Positions 54,667-63,298 of a DNA stretch of 64,000 nucleotides are shown piece by piece. Within the stretch, counting starts at the first letter, position 1. Each line of letters opens with the position of its first letter. Made by a program: the position numbers and the translations under genes. The notes under the pieces are model-generated. The model had not been told where the DNA came from. It saw nothing but the letters and a program-made list of their open reading frames with translations, and did not search any database. Source of the stretch: an uncultured Bacteroidota bacterium (GTDB taxonomy: Bacteria; Bacteroidota; Bacteroidia; Chitinophagales; Chitinophagaceae); the NCBI GenBank assembly GCA_903831575.1, contig CAIKYB010000027.1, forward strand, positions 1 through 64,000. Direction: 5' to 3'.

Positions 54667-56529
54667 ATGGCCAAAATTGCTATAAATATCGCTACTGGTA
54701 GTTTACAGAAAGAGGAAATTATTGTTGGAATAGATCTGGGCACAACGAATAGTCTTATTGCAGTTATTCATCCTGAGACTAAACAACCAATAGTGCTAAA
54801 AGAGCATAATGCCCATGCTCTCGTGCCATCAGTTATTTATTTTGATGAAAATGGCCAAGTTGAAGTTGGAGAAACTGCAAAAGCATTTTTAGAAACTCAT
54901 CCAGAAAGAACAGTCTTTTCTGCAAAGCGATTGATGGGGAAAAGTTATAACGACATCAAAAAAAACGAGTCCTTTTTTTCTTATAAAATTATTGATGATA
55001 ATACAGATAGTTTAGTGAAAGTGCAATTGGGTAATCAATTTTATTCTCCAGTGGAATTGTCTTCTTTGATTTTAAAAGAACTGAAAAAAAGAGCAGAGCA
55101 TATTTTAAAAACGCCTGTAAATAAAGCTGTTATAACTGTTCCCGCATATTTTAATGATGCACAAAGACAAGCCACCAGAGATGCTGGGAAGCTCGCAGGA
55201 TTGGATGTCTTGAGGATTATTAATGAGCCTACTGCAGCAAGTTTAGCTTACGGGTTGGGTATTCAAAAGAAAACTAATGATTCCGAATTAATTGCTGTTT
55301 ATGATTTTGGTGGCGGCACTTTTGATATTTCTATTCTCCGAATTACAGATGGAATCTTTGAAGTGTTGTCTACTAACGGGGACACCTATTTGGGTGGAGA
55401 CGATTTTGATAATGTAATTATTCAGCATTGGTGTCAACAGCTTGGATTTTCGTTAGAACAGTTGCATACAAACAAGAATTTTACTCAAACCCTTAGAATT
55501 AAAGCAGAAACCGCAAAAAAGTACTTGTCAACCGCTGATCTTTTTGAAGATATGATTGATGGAAGGCCTCTTGTATTGTCTAAAGGAGAATTTGAGGAAT
55601 TAATAGCGACTTTGGTAAGTCGCACTTTAGATTGCTGTGCCATGGCTATAAAAGATGCAGGGATCAAAAAATCTGAAATAGACTCCATTATCATGGTAGG
55701 AGGTACTACCAGGGTGCCTTTCTTAAAGCAAGCAGTTAGCGATTTCTTTGGTAAGATGGTAAATGATAAGGTAAATCCTGATGAAGTTGTGGCTTTAGGG
55801 GCAGCTATTCAAGCAGATATTCTGGCAGGAAATAATAAAGATGTTTTATTGCTTGATGTCACCCCGCTTAGTTTAGGTATTGAAACTGCTGGCGGATTGA
55901 TGGATGTATTGATTCCGAGAAATACAAAAATTCCATCTTCTGCATCTAGGCAATATACAACACAAATGGATGGACAAGCTTCTATGAGGATTTCGGTATT
56001 TCAAGGCGAAAGGGATCTTGTAATTGATAACAGAAAGCTGGCGGAATTTAATTTAACAAATATTCCGGGAATGCCTGCAGGTATGGCTAAAGTAGACATT
56101 CGTTTTCTAATTAATGCGGATGGGATACTAATGGTTTCGGCTAAAGAATTAAGAAGTGGCGTCTCTCAACAAATAGAGGTAAAGCCTCAATATGGATTAA
56201 CAGATGAAGCAGTTGAGAAAATGTTACTAGATTCTATAACTCATGCACAAGATGACATTGCCATCAGAGCACTCACAGAAGCCAGAACTGAAGGGGAACA
56301 GTTGTTAAAAACTACAGAAAAATTTCTTCAGAAAAATCTAACCTTACTAACTCAAGAAGAATTATTGCAATCTGCAGCAGCAATGCAGGCATTGCAATTG
56401 GCTATTACCATGGAAAATAAAGATTTGATTCATCAAAAAACAGAAGAGCTCAACAATATATCACGTCCTTATGCTGAACGTATAATGGATGAGGCAATAG
56501 GGAGGGCCATGTCTGGAAAGAAAATTTAA
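54667..56529 (+). CDS. hscA: HscA-like Hsp70 chaperone
   Basis: Hsp70 ATPase of 620 residues. The nucleotide-binding domain shows [13 protein letters not shown] (about 21-33), [20 protein letters not shown] (words VPAYFNDAQ and ATRDAG), [23 protein letters not shown] and GGTTRVPFL; the substrate domain starts after [14 protein letters not shown]. The N-terminal extension [21 protein letters not shown] and the short, non-EEVD C-terminus resemble Bacteroidota HscA used in Fe-S assembly rather than DnaK. No isc genes adjoin it, so the role is by family only. Confidence 0.85.
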   Translation: MAKIAINIATGSLQKEEIIVGIDLGTTNSLIAVIHPETKQPIVLKEHNAHALVPSVIYFDENGQVEVGETAKAFLETHPERTVFSAKRLMGKSYNDIKKNESFFSYKIIDDNTDSLVKVQLGNQFYSPVELSSLILKELKKRAEHILKTPVNKAVITVPAYFNDAQRQATRDAGKLAGLDVLRIINEPTAASLAYGLGIQKKTNDSELIAVYDFGGGTFDISILRITDGIFEVLSTNGDTYLGGDDFDNVIIQHWCQQLGFSLEQLHTNKNFTQTLRIKAETAKKYLSTADLFEDMIDGRPLVLSKGEFEELIATLVSRTLDCCAMAIKDAGIKKSEIDSIIMVGGTTRVPFLKQAVSDFFGKMVNDKVNPDEVVALGAAIQADILAGNNKDVLLLDVTPLSLGIETAGGLMDVLIPRNTKIPSSASRQYTTQMDGQASMRISVFQGERDLVIDNRKLAEFNLTNIPGMPAGMAKVDIRFLINADGILMVSAKELRSGVSQQIEVKPQYGLTDEAVEKMLLDSITHAQDDIAIRALTEARTEGEQLLKTTEKFLQKNLTLLTQEELLQSAAAMQALQLAITMENKDLIHQKTEELNNISRPYAERIMDEAIGRAMSGKKI

Positions 56530-56568
56530 ATCATTCTTGATATTGAAAGTAAGGATGTAAATGGTAAA

Positions 56569-57690
56569 TTACGATTTCTTTTTTATAAGTAACTGATCTA
56601 TCGTTTTTCCAGCCATTATGCTAAACAACGGAAAAATAGAAAGTATAAATCGATTATGGTAATCGTCGCACTGCAAGACGATGGCAATACTGTAAAATAA
56701 TATACTTGTTAGAATAAAAATAAGTATTCCTTTGTATGAATGAAAAGATTTTATAAAAATTCCAACAAACGCCAACGCGTAAACGAAAATTAGATTTATC
56801 AAAAGAAAATAGTTGTGAGCATTGCTATAATAGGGTCGTGTCATTAAAAAGAAATACTTCAATTTTAAAAAAGTGAAATGTCGGAAATGCTTGAAGTTGT
56901 GAGAAATATAATATTGCAATTGGGATAGAGGATTTGTCGCCGAACTAAGCTGTAGTTTTATTCCAGAGAAACTAGTATTTGGCAAATTGCAAATAATACT
57001 TTCCTGCTCAAAAGGCTTTGTAATATACCAATCATCAATGCTGGAAAATATAGTATTTATGATAAAAAAAGCAATTCCGATAAATAATAGCGAACTTAAA
57101 AAAAGAATAATTCGCCATTTCTTATTTGCATGAAAAAAAACAAAGGCAAATACCCCGGCAACAAATAGAATACCTAAAGGTCTTGACAATATGACTAAAA
57201 TTAAACTAGCGACTATATAAATAAGATGCCTGAGATTATCAGGTTTATATAGCAGCATAGTGGAAAGCAGTATTAGAATTAGGCTAAAAAAAACAGACTC
57301 TGTATACAGGTATACAATCCAACTTTGATAGGGCCAAAAAATCAGAAGAAATAAAACAACAAGCAATGGCGTTAGTTGATTCTGAAAGAACTGCTTTAAG
57401 GCTTTATGAAAATATAATAAAGCAAATAAGTTCAATAAGGCCTGTATAACAAACGCCCCTTTAATTCCAATCTTAAGTATAAATGACAGTGCCAAAATAA
57501 AAACAGTAATAGCGTAAAACCAATATCTGGGAGAAGAAAAGCCAAAGTTTTTAATAAGGTATTGTGCTTCGTTAATATATTTTTCAGCTTCTAAGTCTTT
57601 GTATATACCAAACATGTAAAGGTAGGTAAGGGTGCTTGCAACCCATGTAATTAAAATGAAAATTTTGCTGTGCTTAACTATTCGGTTCAT
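56569..57690 (-). CDS. Polytopic membrane protein, possible GT-C glycosyltransferase
   Basis: Protein of 373 residues with about nine to ten hydrophobic helices. An early loop carries an acidic DLEAEKYINEAQ stretch, and a later loop has FWPYQSWIVYLYTESVFFSL, shown by words WPYQSW and YTESVFF. The layout resembles GT-C mannosyltransferases of the PIG-M/PIG-V or ArnT kind, which use lipid-linked sugars. No decisive catalytic motif is visible, so the assignment is tentative. It sits 38 bases downstream of riboflavin synthase on the same strand. Confidence 0.5.
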   Translation of the reverse strand: MNRIVKHSKIFILITWVASTLTYLYMFGIYKDLEAEKYINEAQYLIKNFGFSSPRYWFYAITVFILALSFILKIGIKGAFVIQALLNLFALLYFHKALKQFFQNQLTPLLVVLFLLIFWPYQSWIVYLYTESVFFSLILILLSTMLLYKPDNLRHLIYIVASLILVILSRPLGILFVAGVFAFVFFHANKKWRIILFLSSLLFIGIAFFIINTIFSSIDDWYITKPFEQESIICNLPNTSFSGIKLQLSSATNPLSQLQYYISHNFKHFRHFTFLKLKYFFLMTRPYYSNAHNYFLLINLIFVYALAFVGIFIKSFHSYKGILIFILTSILFYSIAIVLQCDDYHNRFILSIFPLFSIMAGKTIDQLLIKKKS

Positions 57691-57727
57691 TAATAATTTA
57701 TTGCCTTTTAGATTGGATAGAAATGTA

Positions 57728-58315
57728 TTATTTTGATCCCAGAAACCGGCTTACATATTTACCAATTACATCAAACTCAATGTTGACAAGATCATCTATT
57801 TTTAAAAAATGAATATTGGTATGTTCAAAAGTATAAGGAATTATAGCAACAGTAAAGTGGGTATTGGTGACATTGAAAATAGTCAGACTGATGCCATTTA
57901 CTGCAATAGATCCTTTCTCAATAATGAGGGTTGAAAAAGCTGTATCAATTTCAAATGTGAATTCCCAACTTCCATTTTTTTCGACAATATTTTTACAAGC
58001 CGCAGTTGTATCTACATGCCCTTGAACAATATGCCCATCGATTCTCCTGTTTAATTGCATACAACGTTCCAAATTGACAAGATCCCCAATTTTTAATGTC
58101 GCTAAATTAGTTTTTTGTAGAGTTTCCTGAATAGCGGTTACTCGATATTGGTCTTCAACTATTTCTTCTACAGTCAAACACACACCATTATGACTAACGC
58201 TTTGATCTGTTTTCAACGCTGTACTAATAGAAGATCGAATCCAAATCTTTAAATTGGACTCGTTAATTTCAATAGCGGCAACTGTACCTGTTTTTTCTAT
58301 TATTCCTGTAAACAT
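57728..58315 (-). CDS. ribE: Riboflavin synthase, alpha subunit
   Basis: Dismutates two 6,7-dimethyl-8-ribityllumazine molecules to riboflavin. The 195 residues start with MFTGIIEKTG and show the duplicated lumazine-binding barrels: SVSHNGVCLTVE in the first, GHIVQGHVDTTAAC and KGSIAVNGISLTIF in the second. ATG at 58315 is the family start; an in-frame TTG at 58321 is rejected. Divergent from rpsU over 108 bases. Confidence 0.95.
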   Translation of the reverse strand: MFTGIIEKTGTVAAIEINESNLKIWIRSSISTALKTDQSVSHNGVCLTVEEIVEDQYRVTAIQETLQKTNLATLKIGDLVNLERCMQLNRRIDGHIVQGHVDTTAACKNIVEKNGSWEFTFEIDTAFSTLIIEKGSIAVNGISLTIFNVTNTHFTVAIIPYTFEHTNIHFLKIDDLVNIEFDVIGKYVSRFLGSK

Positions 58316-58366
58316 GATCAAATTTCGGATTTTATCTAGATATTTTTTATTTTAAATAATTCTGCT

Positions 58367-58374
58367 ATCTTTGC
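58367..58374 (+). promoter_or_regulatory. Putative -7 box of rpsU
   Basis: TATCTTTG matches TAnnTTTG and is followed by GCGTCCCG. No TTG at the usual distance upstream. The implied leader before the rpsU start codon is about 45 bases and contains the strong Shine-Dalgarno. Confidence 0.55.
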
Positions 58375-58407
58375 GTCCCGCTTTTTAAAAAGTGGTATTT
58401 TTTCACC

Positions 58408-58416
58408 AAAGGAGGT
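58408..58416 (+). promoter_or_regulatory. Extended Shine-Dalgarno of rpsU
   Basis: AAAGGAGGT pairs with eight consecutive bases of the standard 16S 3' end (core AAGGAGGT, 58409-58416) and ends seven bases before the ATG at 58424. No other gene in the window shows a comparable site. A small stem TGGT/ACCA (58393-58396 and 58405-58408) touches its 5' edge. Confidence 0.9.
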
Positions 58417-58423
58417 ATTTAAC

Positions 58424-58618
58424 ATGTTAATTATTGATTCAAAAGATTGCGAAAACATCGACAAGGCATTAAAGAAGTACAAAAAGAAATTTGAGAAGAG
58501 CCGCGTTCTTCTTCATTTAAGAGAAAGACAGGCTTTTATTAAGCCGTCAATCAGACACCGTACTAAAGTGCTTAAAGCAGTCTACAAGCAACAATTGTCT
58601 ACAGGCCAACTGGATTAA
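58424..58618 (+). CDS. rpsU: 30S ribosomal protein S21
   Basis: Basic protein of 64 residues, near the family's usual size, with the bS21 core ENIDKALKKYKKKFEKS, the RRE-like RERQAFIKPS region and a lysine/arginine-rich helix RHRTKVLKAVYKQ. It binds near the anti-Shine-Dalgarno on the 30S platform; in Bacteroidota bS21 takes part in masking that sequence. The strong Shine-Dalgarno before this gene fits known autogenous control. It is followed by its own terminator. Confidence 0.95.
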   Translation: MLIIDSKDCENIDKALKKYKKKFEKSRVLLHLRERQAFIKPSIRHRTKVLKAVYKQQLSTGQLD

Positions 58619-58644
58619 TCCTTTTGGAAATTCATATTTTTAAT

Positions 58645-58685
58645 TGGTAACTTTAGTTATTCTATAACTTTGGTTACCATTTTTT
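58645..58685 (+). terminator. Two-tier hairpin terminator after rpsU, abutting the xer start
   Basis: Outer stem TGGTAAC/GTTACCA (58645-58651, 58673-58679), a small internal loop, and inner stem AGTTAT/ATAACT (58655-58660, 58664-58669), then six T (58680-58685). The ATG of the recombinase gene is the next base. Confidence 0.8.
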
Positions 58686-59588
58686 ATGGATATAAGTCTC
58701 CACAATAAAATCAATTCCTTCCTCGATTATTTGAAATATCAAAAAAGGTATTCTCAACACACGCTTATCTCTTACCAAACTGACCTTAATTCCTTTTTTG
58801 AATTCTTAAAAAATCAATTTGATGAAAACCAGCTATCAAAAATAAAATCTACTTACGTCCGATCCTGGTTGGCTCATCTGAAATCCGAAGAAAATAGTTC
58901 AAAAACAATCAATCGTAAAATTTCTTCTTTAAAGACCTTCTTTAAATACCAACTGCGACAAGGGGAGATTGAAGTAAGCCCCATGACAACTGTAGTTTCT
59001 CCTAAACAAAGTAAAAGGTTGCCACAATTTGTAGATAAACGAGATACGGATACGTTGTTTACTCACATTGAATTTCCAGAGGATTGGACAGGAAAAACAG
59101 AGCGTTTGATTTTGCAAATACTCTATAATACCGGCATACGACAAGCGGAATTGATTGGATTAAAAGAAAATCAAATTGATTTTGTAAAATCAAGTATTAA
59201 AGTATTGGGAAAGGGAAGTAAAGAAAGAATTATTCCAATAAGTAATGAATTAATACAATCAATAAAAGAATACCGTGTAGAAAAAAAAATAATGGTAACA
59301 AATCCTGATTGTGTATTCTTACTCGTAAGGCAAAATGGACAAAAGTTATATCCAAAATGGGTATATAATGCAGTAAAAAAGTATTTATCATTAGTCACTA
59401 CTATTGATAAAAAAAGCCCTCATATTCTTCGCCATACCTTTGCTACACATTTGAGTAATAATGGAGCTGACCTTAATGCGGTTAAAGAGTTGCTCGGGCA
59501 TAGTAGTTTGGCTGCTACCCAGATTTATACACATAATACCATTGAAAAGTTGAAGGATATCTATAAAAAAGCGCATCCAAAAGCTTAG
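58686..59588 (+). CDS. Tyrosine recombinase XerC/XerD type
   Basis: Site-specific recombinase of 300 residues that resolves chromosome dimers with FtsK. A SAM-like N-terminal domain (about 8-95) precedes the catalytic domain, with Arg152 (NTGIRQAEL), Lys176 (GKGSKE), His246 and Arg249 (HILRH), His272 (LGHSS) and nucleophile Tyr281 (QIYTH), a complete catalytic set. Length is that of core Xer proteins, not of phage integrases. The start codon directly follows the T-run of the rpsU terminator, which leaves no leader unless transcripts read through. Confidence 0.93.
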   Translation: MDISLHNKINSFLDYLKYQKRYSQHTLISYQTDLNSFFEFLKNQFDENQLSKIKSTYVRSWLAHLKSEENSSKTINRKISSLKTFFKYQLRQGEIEVSPMTTVVSPKQSKRLPQFVDKRDTDTLFTHIEFPEDWTGKTERLILQILYNTGIRQAELIGLKENQIDFVKSSIKVLGKGSKERIIPISNELIQSIKEYRVEKKIMVTNPDCVFLLVRQNGQKLYPKWVYNAVKKYLSLVTTIDKKSPHILRHTFATHLSNNGADLNAVKELLGHSSLAATQIYTHNTIEKLKDIYKKAHPKA

Positions 59589-59740
59589 CCCTTCAGGTCG
59601 AAAGACTATTTTTTTGTTAAAGCCATTTTTTTCTTTGAAATACACTTTTGATTAATTAACTTACTGAAGCGAATCGGAGCTTTTTTTACTTCTATTCAAA
59701 AATAATGTAAAACCATTTTTATACCCTTAAAGATTAAATT
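59589..59740. other. Gap between xer and hpf
   Basis: 152 AT-rich bases. A weak hairpin around AAGC...GCTT with TTTTTT (about 59674-59695) may end the xer transcript. No promoter with both elements was found. Confidence 0.3.
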
Positions 59741-60040
59741 ATGAACGTAAACATTCAAACAGTACACTTTGACGCGGATGGCAAATTGAAAAGCCACATT
59801 GAAAAGAAAATTGTAAAACTTAATCAATTTGATGACAAGATTACCACAGTTAATATTTATTTGAAATTAGATAATCTTGTTCATGCGATTAAGGATAAAG
59901 TCGTCGAAATAAAAGTTGCTATTCCAAAGCATGAATTTTTCGTAAAACATTCCTGCAAAACTTTTGAGGAAAGTTTCGATCTAGCTATGAATGCACTAAT
60001 TATACAAATCAAAAGGAGAAAGCAGCGAATGGCTGCATAA
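59741..60040 (+). CDS. hpf: Ribosome hibernation factor (HPF/RaiA family, short form)
   Basis: Protein of 99 residues that binds the 30S decoding region and silences ribosomes under stress. The beta-alpha fold is suggested by VNIQTVHFDADGKLKSHIEKKIVKLNQF (words FDADGKLKSHIE and KLNQF), the KVVEIKVAIP strand and SFDLAMNALIIQIKRRKQR. No C-terminal dimerisation domain, so it is the short type. Ends in a strong terminator. Confidence 0.88.
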   Translation: MNVNIQTVHFDADGKLKSHIEKKIVKLNQFDDKITTVNIYLKLDNLVHAIKDKVVEIKVAIPKHEFFVKHSCKTFEESFDLAMNALIIQIKRRKQRMAA

Positions 60041-60058
60041 GTCATGATATATTTCAAA

Positions 60059-60090
60059 AAAAATCTTCCCGAAAATGGAAGATTTTTTTT
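60059..60090 (+). terminator. Intrinsic terminator after hpf
   Basis: AAATCTTCC and GGAAGATTT (60061-60069 and 60077-60085) form a perfect nine-base stem with a seven-base loop, followed by further T residues. Confidence 0.9.
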
Positions 60091-60149
60091 TGAAAAAAAA
60101 ACATTCCAAAAAAAATACCTACATTTTTTTTCTATTAATCATTTTCACT

Positions 60150-60157
60150 TACCTTTG
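60150..60157 (+). promoter_or_regulatory. Putative -7 box of the tRNA-tuf operon
   Basis: TACCTTTG matches TAnnTTTG, downstream of the hpf terminator and about 150 bases ahead of the first tRNA. No clear TTG upstream. Bases 60158-60305 hold no other feature. Confidence 0.5.
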
Positions 60158-60305
60158 CCTTCCAAAAAAAAAGGTGCATTTTTGTTTCCTCATTTTTAGG
60201 TAAGTTCTTTATTTAATTAAATTCTATTACAATAGTTGAAAGATAGCTGTGAATATGGATATTTAGCCATGTTTTGAGCAGATTTTAACCAGATCAATAA
60301 AACAA

Positions 60306-60378
60306 GCCGAAGTAGCTCAGTTGGTAGAGCAGCTGATTTGTAATCAGCAGGTCGGGGGTTCGACTCCCTTCTTCGGCT
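60306..60378 (+). tRNA. tRNA-Thr (anticodon TGT)
   Basis: A 73-base cloverleaf with acceptor GCCGAAG/CTTCGGC, D arm GCTCAGTTGGTAGAGC, anticodon stem CTGAT/ATCAG with TGT, and T loop TTCGACT. CCA is not encoded. First of four clustered tRNAs ahead of tuf. Confidence 0.97.
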
Positions 60379-60390
60379 CTTTATTTGAAT

Positions 60391-60473
60391 GGGCAGTTAC
60401 CAGAGTGGCCAAATGGGGCGGACTGTAAATCCGCTGTCTTTCGACTTCGGTGGTTCGAATCCACCACTGCCCA
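60391..60473 (+). tRNA. tRNA-Tyr (anticodon GTA)
   Basis: An 83-base type II tRNA with acceptor GGGCAGT/ACTGCCC, anticodon GTA in ACTGTAAAT, a long variable arm around CTGTCTTTCGACTTCGG, and T loop TTCGAAT. CCA is not encoded. Confidence 0.97.
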
Positions 60474-60590
60474 CAAACACTCTTTAAAGTTTTTTATTTA
60501 AAAATTTTAAAACGAAGTTTTGATGATTTGGTGTTTATTTGCATTTTGCTAATTAAGTTATGACTTGGTTGTCAAAAAACAAATTGTAAT

Positions 60591-60663
60591 GCGGAAGTAG
60601 CTCATTTGGTAGAGCGATAGCCTTCCAAGCTATAGGTGGCCGGTTCGAGCCCGGTCTTCCGCT
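60591..60663 (+). tRNA. tRNA-Gly (anticodon TCC)
   Basis: A 73-base cloverleaf with acceptor GCGGAAG/CTTCCGC, anticodon stem ATAGC/GCTAT around CTTCCAA, and T loop TTCGAGC. CCA is not encoded. Confidence 0.97.
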
Positions 60664-60724
60664 CATTTAAATTAAACATTCTAAAAGACACAGAATGTTT
60701 TGATTAAATGCTTTTGCTCTGCAA

Positions 60725-60796
60725 GCCGTGGTAGCTCAGGGGTAGAGCACTTCCTTGGTAGGGAAGGGGTCGTGAGTTCGATTCTCACCTATGGCT
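60725..60796 (+). tRNA. tRNA-Thr (anticodon GGT)
   Basis: A 72-base cloverleaf with acceptor GCCGTGG/CTATGGC (two G-U pairs), anticodon stem CTTCC/GGAAG around TTGGTAG, and T stem GTGAG/CTCAC. Last tRNA before tuf, 104 bases from its start codon. Confidence 0.95.
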
Positions 60797-60900
60797 CTAA
60801 TAAAAAGTAATTGAGTCGCTAATAAAAATATTAAGTCAAAGGTTTGTAGACTTAAAATGCAAATCAGAATTTTTTCAAAACAACAATTAAAATTTAAACA

Positions 60901-62088
60901 ATGGCAAAAGAATCATTCAAGAGGGATAAACCCCATCTTAACGTTGGTACCATCGGTCACGTAGATCATGGAAAAACAACACTTACAGCCGCTATAACCG
61001 ATGTTTTGTCAAAAAAAGGTTTAGCGGAGAAAAAAAATTACGATGACATCGATGGTGCTCCTGAAGAAAAAGAAAGAGGGATTACTATCAACACTGCTCA
61101 CGTAGAGTATGCAACAACGACTCGTCACTATGCGCACGTAGATTGTCCAGGTCACGCCGATTATGTGAAAAACATGATTACTGGTGCTGCCCAAATGGAT
61201 GGAGCTATCCTTGTGGTTGCTGCTACTGATGGTCCAATGCCTCAAACTAAAGAGCATATCCTTCTTGCACGTCAGGTAGGTGTACCTCAAATCGTAGTAT
61301 TCATGAACAAGGTTGATCTTGTTGATGATCCTGAATTATTAGAGTTAGTAGAAATGGAAATCCGTGAGCTGTTAACTTCATATGGTTTTGATGGAGATAA
61401 AACTCCAATTATCCAAGGTTCTGCAACTGGCGCATTAGCTGGAGATGAAAAATGGGTAGCTAAAATTGACGAATTAATGGATGCTGTGGATAGTTATATC
61501 CCGTTACCTCCAAGATTGGTTGATTTGCCTTTCTTGATGAGTGTAGAGGACGTTTTCTCAATTACTGGCCGTGGTACTGTTGCTACTGGTCGTATTGAAA
61601 GAGGTCGTATTAAAGTAGGAGAAGGTATTGAAATCGTAGGTTTGATGGAAAAGCCATTAACTTCTACAGTAACAGGCGTTGAGATGTTTAAGAAACTTCT
61701 TGATGAAGGTGAAGCAGGAGATAATGCAGGTTTACTTTTACGTGGTATTGAAAAGACTCAAATCCGCCGTGGTATGGTACTTTGCAAACCAGGATCTATT
61801 ACTCCTCACACAGAATTCAAAGGTGAAGTTTACGTATTAAGTAAAGAAGAAGGTGGACGTCATACTCCATTCTTTAACAAGTATCGTCCTCAATTCTATT
61901 TCCGTACTACTGACGTTACTGGAGAAGTAACGTTGAATGCTGGTACTGAAATGGTTATGCCAGGCGATAATACCAACCTTAATGTTACACTAATTCAGCC
62001 AATCGCGATGGAAAAAGGGTTGAAATTTGCGATTCGTGAAGGCGGTCGTACGGTAGGAGCAGGTCAGGTTACTGAAATAATAAAGTAA
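60901..62088 (+). CDS. tuf: Elongation factor Tu
   Basis: GTPase of 395 residues delivering aminoacyl-tRNA to the ribosome. It has P-loop GHVDHGKTT (19-27), the switch I region [34 protein letters not shown] and domains 2 and 3 through [12 protein letters not shown]. The tRNA cluster upstream and tRNA-Trp, secE and nusG downstream are the classical neighbourhood. No Shine-Dalgarno; the leader is A-rich (AAAATTTAAACA), as usual in this phylum. Confidence 0.98.
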   Translation: MAKESFKRDKPHLNVGTIGHVDHGKTTLTAAITDVLSKKGLAEKKNYDDIDGAPEEKERGITINTAHVEYATTTRHYAHVDCPGHADYVKNMITGAAQMDGAILVVAATDGPMPQTKEHILLARQVGVPQIVVFMNKVDLVDDPELLELVEMEIRELLTSYGFDGDKTPIIQGSATGALAGDEKWVAKIDELMDAVDSYIPLPPRLVDLPFLMSVEDVFSITGRGTVATGRIERGRIKVGEGIEIVGLMEKPLTSTVTGVEMFKKLLDEGEAGDNAGLLLRGIEKTQIRRGMVLCKPGSITPHTEFKGEVYVLSKEEGGRHTPFFNKYRPQFYFRTTDVTGEVTLNAGTEMVMPGDNTNLNVTLIQPIAMEKGLKFAIREGGRTVGAGQVTEIIK

Positions 62089-62150
62089 GCTTTTTGCTTA
62101 AGTAAGAAGCATTTGTAAAAGATAGTTCATATCTTTACGATAATAAAACT

Positions 62151-62183
62151 AAAAGCTGTCCTGAGCATATCGGGATAGCTTTT
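62151..62183 (+). terminator. Possible terminator or attenuator between tuf and tRNA-Trp
   Basis: AAAAGCTGTCC and GGATAGCTTTT pair over eleven positions with one G-U around a short loop. The T-run is only four bases (TTTTAGC), so read-through into tRNA-Trp and secE is plausible. Confidence 0.5.
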
Positions 62184-62191
62184 AGCTTTCT

Positions 62192-62262
62192 ACGGGCATG
62201 GTGCAACGGTAGCATACGGGTCTCCAAAACCTTTGATCTGGGTTCGAATCCTAGTGCCCGTG
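62192..62262 (+). tRNA. tRNA-Trp (anticodon CCA)
   Basis: A 71-base cloverleaf with acceptor ACGGGCA/TGCCCGT, anticodon CCA in TCTCCAAAA, and T arm CTGGG-TTCGAAT-CCTAG with one G-U pair. CCA is not encoded at the 3' end. It lies between tuf and secE, a position seen in many bacteria. Confidence 0.96.
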
Positions 62263-62344
62263 CAAACTCTGGTTAGTAGTTTTGGGTATTTGGAAATCAT
62301 CGTATTCTCAAATCTTCAAATTGAATAACTTTCAAATCGACATT

Positions 62345-62539
62345 ATGAATAAGTTCACAGTTTTTTTAAAAGAATCTTACCAAGAATTGGTAGAACGCGT
62401 AAGTTGGCCTAAATGGGAACAACTTCAACAATCTACAATGATTGTTTTGGGAGCTACTTTATTCATTACTGCAATTGTTGCACTTTTGGATTTTATAGCT
62501 AACGGGTCAATGAAATTTATTTATTCTTTATTTAAGTAA
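62345..62539 (+). CDS. secE: Preprotein translocase subunit SecE
   Basis: Single-span inner-membrane subunit of the SecYEG channel, 64 residues, the short form. The amphipathic helix FLKESYQELVERVSWPKWEQL (words SYQELVERVSWP) precedes one membrane helix (about 33-52). ATG at 62345 is chosen, because the longer frame begins at a TTG just after tRNA-Trp. nusG starts two bases after its stop. Confidence 0.94.
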   Translation: MNKFTVFLKESYQELVERVSWPKWEQLQQSTMIVLGATLFITAIVALLDFIANGSMKFIYSLFK

Positions 62540-62541
62540 TC

Positions 62542-63141
62542 ATGGAAATAGAAGCAACAACATCTGTTGAGAAAGTAGAAAAAGAGTCAAAATGGTACGT
62601 ACTAAGAGTAGTAAGTGGAAAAGAACGTAAAGTGAAGGAGTATCTTGATAAGGACATCATTCGTAATGGATGGGATAAATTAATTAAGCAAATCTTTCTG
62701 CCTGTAGAAAAAGTATACAAGGTTCTAAATGGTAAAAAAGTGATGCGCGAAAGGAATTTTTATCCTGGTTATATCATGATGGAAGTAGCCAATTCGAAAC
62801 TGAATGACGATATTATTCAGCATGTCAGCAATATTAGTAATGTTATGCATTTTCTTACAGATGGCAAAGGCTCTAAGGGGAAGATTATTTGTTTACGTAA
62901 GTCAGAAGTGAATAAGATGTTGGGGAAAATGGATGAAATGTCTGATATTGGAGGAGTTACCATGAGTGAGCCATTTATCATAGGCGAAACTATTAAGATT
63001 ATTGATGGCCCTTTTAACGACTTCAATGGAGTTATTGAAGAGGTAAATGATGAGAAAAAGAAATTAAAGGTTCAAGTAAAAATATTCGGAAGGGCTACTC
63101 CAGTGGAGTTAAACTATATGCAAGTAGAAAAAGTAGCTTAA
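62542..63141 (+). CDS. nusG: Transcription antitermination factor NusG
   Basis: RNA-polymerase-binding elongation factor of 199 residues with the NGN domain (about 15-120: KWYVLRVVSGKERKVKEYL, FFYPGYIMMEV-like NFYPGYIMME) and a C-terminal KOW domain (about 145-199: GETIKIIDGPFNDFNGVIEEV, words DGPFNDFNG). Two bases downstream of secE. A strong terminator follows. Confidence 0.95.
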   Translation: MEIEATTSVEKVEKESKWYVLRVVSGKERKVKEYLDKDIIRNGWDKLIKQIFLPVEKVYKVLNGKKVMRERNFYPGYIMMEVANSKLNDDIIQHVSNISNVMHFLTDGKGSKGKIICLRKSEVNKMLGKMDEMSDIGGVTMSEPFIIGETIKIIDGPFNDFNGVIEEVNDEKKKLKVQVKIFGRATPVELNYMQVEKVA

Positions 63142-63166
63142 CCCTAAGATTTAACCTAAGAATTTT

Positions 63167-63197
63167 AACCGCTCCAAATATTTAGAGCGGTTTTTTT
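63167..63197 (+). terminator. Intrinsic terminator after nusG
   Basis: AACCGCTC and GAGCGGTT (63167-63174 and 63185-63192) form a perfect eight-base stem with a ten-base loop, followed by a T-run to 63197. The -33 element of the next promoter overlaps this T-run. Confidence 0.9.
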
Positions 63198-63226
63198 GTA
63201 AAATACACTAAAATGTTTTAGCTTTG
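63195..63226 (+). promoter_or_regulatory. Promoter of the rplK operon (TTTG - 20 bp - TAGCTTTG)
   Basis: -33 TTTG at 63195-63198 and -7 TAGCTTTG at 63219-63226 with 20 bases between, the best consensus promoter in the window. Transcription would begin near 63233, giving a leader of about 90 bases. Confidence 0.8.
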
Positions 63227-63254
63227 CCGCCCCAATTAGTTCTTTATTAGAATT

Positions 63255-63298
63255 TATCCGTGTAGGATAGGTTTGGGAGTTTCGATAATTATCGAAAC
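63255..63298 (+). promoter_or_regulatory. Structured leader of rplK
   Basis: Two hairpins lie in the untranslated leader. The first is TATCC/GGATA with loop GTGTA (63255-63269). The second is a perfect 20-base palindrome GTTTCGATAATTATCGAAAC (63279-63298), which can act as a DNA operator or fold as RNA. It ends 26 bases before the start codon. Confidence 0.6.

Noticed and set aside
58686-59588. Tyrosine recombinase as an integrase of a mobile element at the tRNA cluster
   Set aside because: Its length and catalytic set are those of core Xer proteins, the neighbours are translation genes, and no att-like direct repeat of a tRNA 3' end was seen.
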